Source: Cliona cf. orientalis (Eukaryota > Porifera > Demospongiae > Clionaida > Clionaidae). Taken from it: a DNA stretch of 64,000 nt. Made by a program: the position numbers and the translations under genes. The notes below the pieces were generated by a model. It was not told where the DNA came from and made no database searches. It was given only the letters and a program-made list of their open reading frames with translations. Each line of letters begins with the position of its first letter. Within the stretch, counting starts at the first letter, position 1. The stretch is taken from the NCBI GenBank assembly GCA_963930775.1, contig OZ005689.1:7541569-7605568 (forward strand), read 5' to 3'. This document shows positions 54,001-63,000 of this stretch, piece after piece.

Positions 54001-57000
54001 ATATTCTACTCTATAGAAATTGAATGTAATGTGGCAGCAGTTAGTGGAATTGTTCGAGTGATGTGTGAGTCAAACAACCCTCTTGAGTCCCCTGGAACTT
54101 GCACTCTGGACTCTTCTGAGGAGGAATCATTCAACTTTTCATGTAACACTTTCATAATTTTGACTCTATAATGAGAGTGATAAATAATATGGCTTTTCCA
54201 CGGTTGCATGTTTAGGTAATGCTGCAGGAACATTTGTGATATCTATTGACGACTATCCTCCTGGTGAATACAACCTAACTATCGAGGCTGAGGACATATT
54301 CGATCAGGTTGCGAATGAGACGTTTACTATTTTCTTATCAGGTACTTAAGCCATCATGATAGTAATCTCAGTGGGGGCTTGACTCCATTATGTGAAGCTT
54401 TGTGTCAGTTACTGAGTATTGGATTACACAAAATATTATGCTGTTGAAAAGGTAGTTTGGGGTGGATTGGGAAAGAGGCTATTTTCTGAAGGTACAACAT
54501 ACTTCACTGTACAGATTAAAAAAAAATTGCGAATGCATGGTGGCATTTTCTATGGTGTTGTATTTTATAGCACTAATTTTTATTTCCACTTTCTTACATA
54601 CATTCTCACAGAGCCACTATTGATTGGAGCTTGTGTCTATGACGTATCTGATCTGTCAGTATTTTGTAATACGACCTTGGATCAGACTCAAGTGGAACTT
54701 GAATATTTGTGCTCTTATGACTCAGGGCCATTCGAATCCTGTAATAACTGTAGTAGTTTATTATTGCATGTGTACTATAATATTATTATTTTCCCTTATG
54801 CCGAGTTAGGATTTCAGAATATCGCATGGAAATTTGGATAGCTTTAGATATTGACAGAAGTTACCATAACAATAGTTATACCTCTAGTTGGTAGGGTACA
54901 GGTATTATGATGGTGATCTGTGTGTCACTGTATGCACATTATGTGTATATTTTACATCCCTGTGTCTTATCAATCTCTTCTGTGTGATTTAGGTGGGCCT
55001 AACTTCATAGCTGATGATGTACGTCTTGCTGTTGGAATGCACTCACTGGAGATCACAATAAGCACTGAATTAGGACAAGTACTGAGTGTGCCCCTGGGAA
55101 TTATTATCCCAGGTTTGTTCCATTGAACTATGATTTACCTCTTCCCTTAAAAATTAATGACTTTCACCTTTCTCTCCCTGTACAGAGGTGGAGCTATTGT
55201 GCTTGCCCATAATGGATTTCAATCTTATAACGTTTAGTTGCTCTTCACCCAGTAGAGAAATAGACACTGCTACTTGCTCATTTGATGGCGGGCCAGCCAC
55301 TCCATGTAAGTATAGTACATGTTATCATAATACCATTTAGTGTAGATAAATCACACTGAACCTTTGCAATTACAGGTGACTTGGAATTGTATACCATTGA
55401 CCAGTTTTCATTCAGTCCTGGCCCACATGTTCTGACAGTTGTGTACAATGTGACCTCTGGAAGAGTGGGAGAGTATCGGCAGAATTTCACTGGAGAAATT
55501 AGACCACGTACGTTAAATCTAATTTCAAGTGTGATGTCTGATCAAACTATCAGTTACATAATTATCATGAGTTTATCCCATACACGATCTTCAATGCATT
55601 AAACTCTGCAAATAATTATTGTAGCAAAATTTAATTATTATTACGTATCCTTTGTCCTTTCAGCTGCCATCATCAATGAACTCATTTCAGCCGATGGAAT
55701 AATCGACATTATTGAAGGACAGCCTTTTACTAATATCCTGACAACTAGCGGTTTCAGTTATGGTAACATCCCCATCAGAATTTCTACATTGACCTACTCT
55801 GAATATGCTGCAAGTGGTTATGTCCTGGAAGATGACTTTGATCCCAGTGAGATCCCAATGGATGCTGCAGACGGTATGAATATCAATTATTACAATGTAT
55901 AATGGAGTTGCTGGGCCATTTGAGTGATGTGGAAGCATGCCCCTTTGCACACACCTTTAAAATGTATTTTATCCCTTCTCGAATCACCTATACTATCCCA
56001 TACTGTATTAATAAAATATTGATCTGTAATCTGAATGAGTGGACTGTCCATACACCCCCATTTTTCAAATTGCCTTTATTTCAAAGAGTGCCTACCTAGC
56101 TCCAGCATTGTGAATATTATCAATTTCACACTACAAGGTGTGTATATAGTTTCACAGTGGTTACTCTAGTTTAAGATGCATAGCCCATGCATGATGATAC
56201 ACACTGCATGCACTGTTTTGACTATAAGCTTGGTAACAATTTAAGCTTAATATAAGATGGGAGTAAATTTTGTGGACCCTAAGATTATGGTATATCCCCA
56301 TTAATATTCAACTCTGGAGACTATATATAAAGCTAATATTCTTTCCTTTTCTCACAGTTTATGACTATCGGACCATCGATAGGACGATTTTTCTTATTGC
56401 TGGTTCCCCTGAAAACAGTAACTATGAGCTGACACTTGATGCCTATTTGGATGGCCTAGCTGAAGAGTTGGAAGGTTTTGTACTCTACCTGGATGTGATA
56501 GAGTCAGAACTGGATCCAAGGGATGTGGGACAAGTTAACCTCTCAAGATCTGTTTACCTTGTTGTCATCAATCAATCAGGTGTGATATATATACTTTATT
56601 CTTTTAGGGATCGATGGTTTATTACTTCATGGCTTTTCTTTGATTAGATACTTCAAACTTCCAAGTTCTCATTGGCGATGTTGAATTGGGACAGGACATA
56701 CCAGGATTGCTAGATGTTGCAGCGGGAGAGGAAGATAGGGTGCGTGTATTTGTTACCGATGAGATGCAAACTGCTGTTGCTACTGAAGAAGCTTACATTC
56801 TCCTGGACTGGCTGAGATGGGTGACTGAGAGATTCGGTGATTCTGCTGAAAATGCAACATTCACACTCTACAGAACACAGCTAAATGAATCTGGTGCACC
56901 ACTAGGACCTGAACAAGTGGTCAATGCTTCCACCGACAGAATTGAAATAGAGTTTGAGTTTGATGAAAATGAATATTACGTCAAAATTGAAGAAGTAGTA

Positions 57001-60000
57001 GCAAGAGAAAGTGAAGGGGAGGTTCCAGACAGAGCAATTTATGAGTTGGAAGCTTGTGTTCATGCTTCTGGAGGAGACCCTCAATGTTTCAGATCTGGTA
57101 TCACTGTCTATGCTATAGATACAGCTCCACAACTCGGTAAGTCAATTATATTACTAGATTTGTTTCCAATAGCTCCAATAGCTCCAAAAGACTGAATATG
57201 TTAGGGGATTAGCCTTCAATAATGAATCATAGCATGTCAAATTGTATAATTGGTGAGCAAAAGCTCCCACTAGTCTCCTTGGTGTATCAATGATCTATAA
57301 TACAATTATGTTATCTACCGTGCATGGTTTGACTCTCTCAAGATTGAGCATAAACGATTGTGTATTTGTTACTTTTAATAGGTGCTGTGTTTGAGTTGCC
57401 CTCAGATGGAGGAGTGATTGATATTATGGAAGGTGGGGAGTATGAGGAAGAGCTGCTCTCTAGTGGTTTCAGTTATGGCCCAGTCACCATCAGGGTCTAC
57501 AGTCTGACCTACTCTGAGTATGAAGCTGCAGGCTTCAACCTTGAGGACAGTTTTGATGCCAACGTCATTCCAGCAAATGCTGCTAATGGTTTGTAATGAC
57601 AACTATTTATTGTAACTTGCAACTCAAAATTGCCTAAACATGGATGATTTGGTATTCCAATTTAATTTAGTACCAAAATGTTTCACTTGCATAAGTCATA
57701 CACACTGTGTAGTGATTATAATGATTACTGTACTTGCTCTAATTATCCAAAGGACCAAAAATATTGTTATTCGGCGTTAAAGGTAACTAAATTAGGCCAA
57801 TGGCTTGTTCGAGAGTAAATAGAATCGATTCGGCAAAAAGTGCTAGCAACTAAGAAACAGCAGTCAATGTCCATATATAGATTTATCGTTGTCAGCTATA
57901 GAGCTATAGTGTCGCTGTGCTCTGAGCGATCATAAAATGATCGCCGTCAGTGTAAGTCCGTGTTACCTTTCCGCTCTTAGATGCTGTCCAAGATGTGGTA
58001 GCCACAATGATCGATGAATGCGGAAGAGTTGTCTCGAGCTCCTGCCATGCCATACTGTGATCATTTGGTTGATTAATAGAATGGGTGGGAAGAATTGAAA
58101 TCCAAGATGTTTTGAAGGAAACAAACTTGCTGTTTGGGCTATTAGAATGTTCCAATAATTAGAGCCAGTATGGTATTTGTCTGCAAGTTAAGTAGATCGT
58201 ATGTACCTTATGCACATTCAGTTGGCCAAAATTAATAGTAATTGACATGCCTGTAAATGCTTAGTGAAACTTTTGGTAGCTGAGTAAAAATTCTTCTTTA
58301 TCACTTAATTTTTTTCTCATATATATAGCGTATGATTACGAAGAAGTGGACACTACCCTATCTGGTCAAGCTGGAGGCATGTTTATCCCACCAGAATTGT
58401 CCCTCGAAGCCTACCAGGATGGAATTGCTGAGCAGTCGGAAGGCTTTGTGCTGCTCCTTGAGATTGATGAATCTGAACTGGATCCAAGAGATGTGGGAAG
58501 TGTCAGTCTGTCTCGATCAGTCTACCTTGTCAGGATTAATCAATCAGGTATAACACCTACTATACATAAAATTATCATTCTTTGACAGGAAATAGACTAA
58601 TCGCTTATGTAGAGCCCCACGCTTGGATGATCGCCATTGATGGCAGCGTGATGATTATGGAGTAGATTCTGCGTATTATAGTCCTATGACAGCTAGTCTA
58701 TCATAAACAGCAGACAGTGTTATAAATACATCATTCTACTATTCTACTATGTGCAGACACTTCAAACTTCCAAGTCCTTATTGGAGATGTCGATCTGGGG
58801 CAAGATAGGCCAGAGTTGCTGGAAGTGGCTGCAGTGGAAGACGAGAGAGTACGAGTATTTGTCACCGACGAGCGTCAAACAGCGATAGTGACCAATGGAG
58901 CTTATATCCTGCTGGACTGGTTTAGATGGGTGACCGAGACACTTGGTGATTCTGCCATCAATGCAACGTTCACCATCCGTAGCACAGAACTGGATGAAGA
59001 TGGTGAGCCAGAAGAAGAAGCTGAAGAGGTTGAATCCAGTGACAGAATCGAAGTCGAGTTTGAATCTGACGAAGACGAGTATTATGTCAAAATCTCACGT
59101 GTGATAGCAAGAGAAATGGATGACGAGGACCCAGACCGTGCTATTTATGAGCTGGAAGCTTGTGTTCCTGCTTCTGGAGGAGACCCTCAATGTTTCAGAT
59201 CTGGTATCACTGTCTATGCTATAGATACAGCTCCACAACTCGGTAAGTCGATTAGATTTGTTTCCAATAGCTCCAAAAGACTGAACATGTTAGGGCATAA
59301 GCCTTCAATAATGAATCATAGCATGTCAAATTGTATAATTGGTGAGCAAAAGCTCCCACTAATCTCCTTGGTGTATCAATGATCTATAATACAATTATAT
59401 TATCTACCGTGCATGGTTTGACTCTCTCAAGATTGAGCATAAACGATTGTGTATTTGTTACTTTTAATAGGTGCTGTGTTTGAGTTGCCCTCAGATGGAG
59501 GAGTGATTGATATTATGGAAGGTGGGGAGTATGAGGGAGAGCTGCTCTCTAGTGGTTTCAGTTATGGCCCAGTCCCCATCAGGGTCTACAGTCTGACCTA
59601 CTCTGAGTATGAAGCCGCAGGCTTCAACCTTGAGGACAGTTTTGATGCCAACGTCATTCCAGCAAATGCTGCTAATGGTTTGTAATGACAACTATTTATT
59701 GTAACTTGCAACTCAACATTGCCTAAACATGGATGATTTAGTATTCCAATTTAATTTAGTACCAAAATGTTTCACTTGCATAAGTCATACACACTGTGTA
59801 GTGATTATAATGATTACTGTACTTGCTCTAATTATCCAAAGGACCAAAAATATTGTTATTCGGCGTTAAAGGTAACTAAATTAGGCCAATGGCTTGTTCG
59901 AGAGTAAATAGAATGGATTCGGCAAAAAGTGCTAGCAACTAAGAAACAGCAATCAATGTCCATATATAGATTTATCGTTGTCAGCTATAGAGCTGTAGTG

Positions 60001-63000
60001 TCGCTGTGCTCTGAGCGATCGCAAAATGATCGCCGTCAGTGTAAGTCTGTGTTACCTTTCCGCTCTTAGATGCTGTCCAAGATGTGGTAGCCACAATGAT
60101 CGATGAATGCGGAAGAGTTGTCTCGAGCTCCTGCCATGCCATACTGCGATCATTTGGTTGATTAATAGAATGGGTGGGAAAAATTGAAATCCAAGATGTA
60201 ATGAAGGAAACAAACTTGCTGTTTGGGCTATTAGAATGTTCGAATAATTAGAGCGAGTACGGTATTTGTCTGCAAGTTAAGTAGATCGTATGTACCTTAT
60301 GCACGTTCAATTGGCCAAAATTAATAGTAATTGACATGCCTGTAAATGCTTAGTGAAACTTTTGGTAGCTGAGTAAAAATTCTTCTTTATCACTTAATTT
60401 TTTTCTCATATATATAGCGTATGATTACGAAGAAGTGGACACTACCCTATCTGGTCAAGCTGGAGGCATGTTTATCCCACCAGAATTGTCCCTCGAAGCC
60501 TACCAGGATGGAATTGCTGAGCAGTCGGAAGGCTTTGTGCTGCTCCTTGAGATTGATGAATCTGAACTGGATCCAAGAGATGTGGGAAGTGTCAGTCTGT
60601 CTCGATCAGTCTATCTTGTCAGGATCAATCAATCAGGTATAACACCTACTATACACAAAATTATCATTCTTTGACAGGAAATAGACTAATCGCTTATGTA
60701 GAGCCCCATGCTTGGATGATCGCCATTGATGGCAGTGTGATGATTATGGAGTAGATTCTGCGTATTATAGTTCTGTGACAGCTAGTCTATCATAAACAGC
60801 AGACAGTGTTATAAATACATCATTCTACTATTCTACTATGTGCAGACACTTCAAACTTCCAAGTCCTTATTGGAGATGTCGATCTGGGGCAAGATAGGCC
60901 AGAGTTGCTGGAAGTGGCTGCAGTGGAAGACGAGAGAGTACGAGTATTTGTCACCGACGAGCGTCAAACAGCGATAGTGACCAATGGAGCTTATATCCTG
61001 CTGGACTGGTTTAGATGGGTGACCGAGACACTTGGTGATTCTGCCATCAATGCAACGTTCACCATCCGTAGCACAGAACTGGATGAAGATGGTGAGCCAG
61101 AAGAAGAAGCTGAAGAGGTTGAATCCAGTGACAGAATCGAAGTCGAGTTTGAATCTGACGAAGACGAGTATTATGTCAAAATCTCACGTGTGATAGCAAG
61201 AGAAATGGATGACGAGGACCCAGACCGTGCTATTTATGAGCTGGAAGCTTGTGTTCCTGCTTCTGGAGGAGACCCTCAATGTTTCAGATCTGGCATCACT
61301 GTCTATGCTATAGATACAACTCCACAACTCGGTAAGTCGATTATATTACTAGATTTGTTTCCAATAGCTCCAATAGCTCCAAAAGACTGAATATGTTAGG
61401 GGATTAGCCTTTAATAATGAATCATAGCATGTCAAATTGTATAATTGGTGAGCAAAAGCTCCCACTAGTCTCCTTGGTGTATCAATGATCTATAATACAA
61501 TTATGTTATCTACCGTGCATGGTTTGACTCTCTCAAGATTGAGCATAAACAATTGTGTATTAAACTTGTTAGGTGCTGTGTTTGAGTTGCCCTCAGATGG
61601 AGGAGTGATTGATATTATGGAAGGTGGGGAGTATGAGGGAGAGCTGCTCTCTAGTGGTTTCAGTTATGGCCCAGTCCCCATCAGGGTCTACAGTCTGACC
61701 TACTCTGAGTATGAAGCCGCAGGCTTCAACCTTGAGGACAGTTTTGATGCCAACGTCATTCCAGCAAATGCTGCTAATGGTTTGTAATGACAACTATGTA
61801 TTGTAACTTGCAACTCAACATTGCCTAAACATGGATGATTTGGTATTCCAATTTAATTTAGTACCAAAATGTTTCACTTGCATAAGTCATGCACACTGTG
61901 TAGTGATTATTATGATTACTGTACTTGCTCTAATTATCCAAAGGACCAAAAAATTTAATATTGTTATTCGGTGTTAAAGGTGACTAAATTAGGCCAATGG
62001 CTTGTTCGAGAGTAAATAGAATGGATTTGGCAAAAAGTACTAGCAACTAAGAAACAGCAGTCAATGTCCATATATAGATTTATCGTTGTCAGCTATAGAG
62101 CTGTAGTGTTGCTGTGCTCTGAGCGATCGCAAAATGATCACCATCAGTATAAGATGTGGTAGCCACAATGATCGATGAATGCGGAAGAGTTACCTCGAAC
62201 TCCTGCCATGCCATACTGTGATCATTTGGTTGATTAATAGAATGGGTGGGAAAAATTGAAATCCAAGATGTTATGAAGGAAACAAACTTGCTGTTTGGGC
62301 TATTAGAATATTCGAATAATTAGAGCGAGTACGGTATTTGTCTGCAAGTTAAGTAGATCGTATGTACCTTATGCACGTTCAATTGACCAAAATTAATAGT
62401 AATTGACATGCCTGTAAATGCTTAGTGAAACTTTTGGTAGCTGAGTAAAAATTCTTCTTTATCACTTAATTTTTTTCTCGTATATATAGCGTATGATTAC
62501 GAAGAAGTGGACACTACCCTATCTGGTCAAGCTGGAGGCATGTTTATCCCACCAGAATTGTCCCTCGAAGCCTACCAGGATGGAATTGCTGAGCAGTCGG
62601 AAGGCTTTGTGCTGCTCCTTGAGATTGATGAATCTGAACTGGATCCAAGAGATGTGGGAAATGTCGGTCTGTCTCGATCAGTCTACCTTGTCAGGATCAA
62701 TCAATCAGGTATGATACCTACTATACACAAAATTATCATTCTTTGACAGGAAATAGACTAATCGCTTATGTAGAGCCCCATGCTTGGATGATCGCCATTG
62801 ATGGCAGTGTGATGATTATGGAGTAGATTCTGCGTATTATAGTCCTGTGACAGCTAGTCTATCATAAACAGCAGACAGTGTTATAAATACATCATTCTAC
62901 TATTCTACTATGTGCAGACACTTCAAACTTCCAAGTCCTTATTGGAGATGTTGATCTGGGGCAAGATAGGCAAGAGTTGCTGGAAGTGGCTGCAGTGGAA

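Noticed and set aside
58332-62714. Repeated 73-codon plus-strand frames at 58332, 60421 and 62493
   Set aside because: They are the +1 frame of Calx-like exons 77, 80 and 83, which have a phase-consistent reading in another frame.
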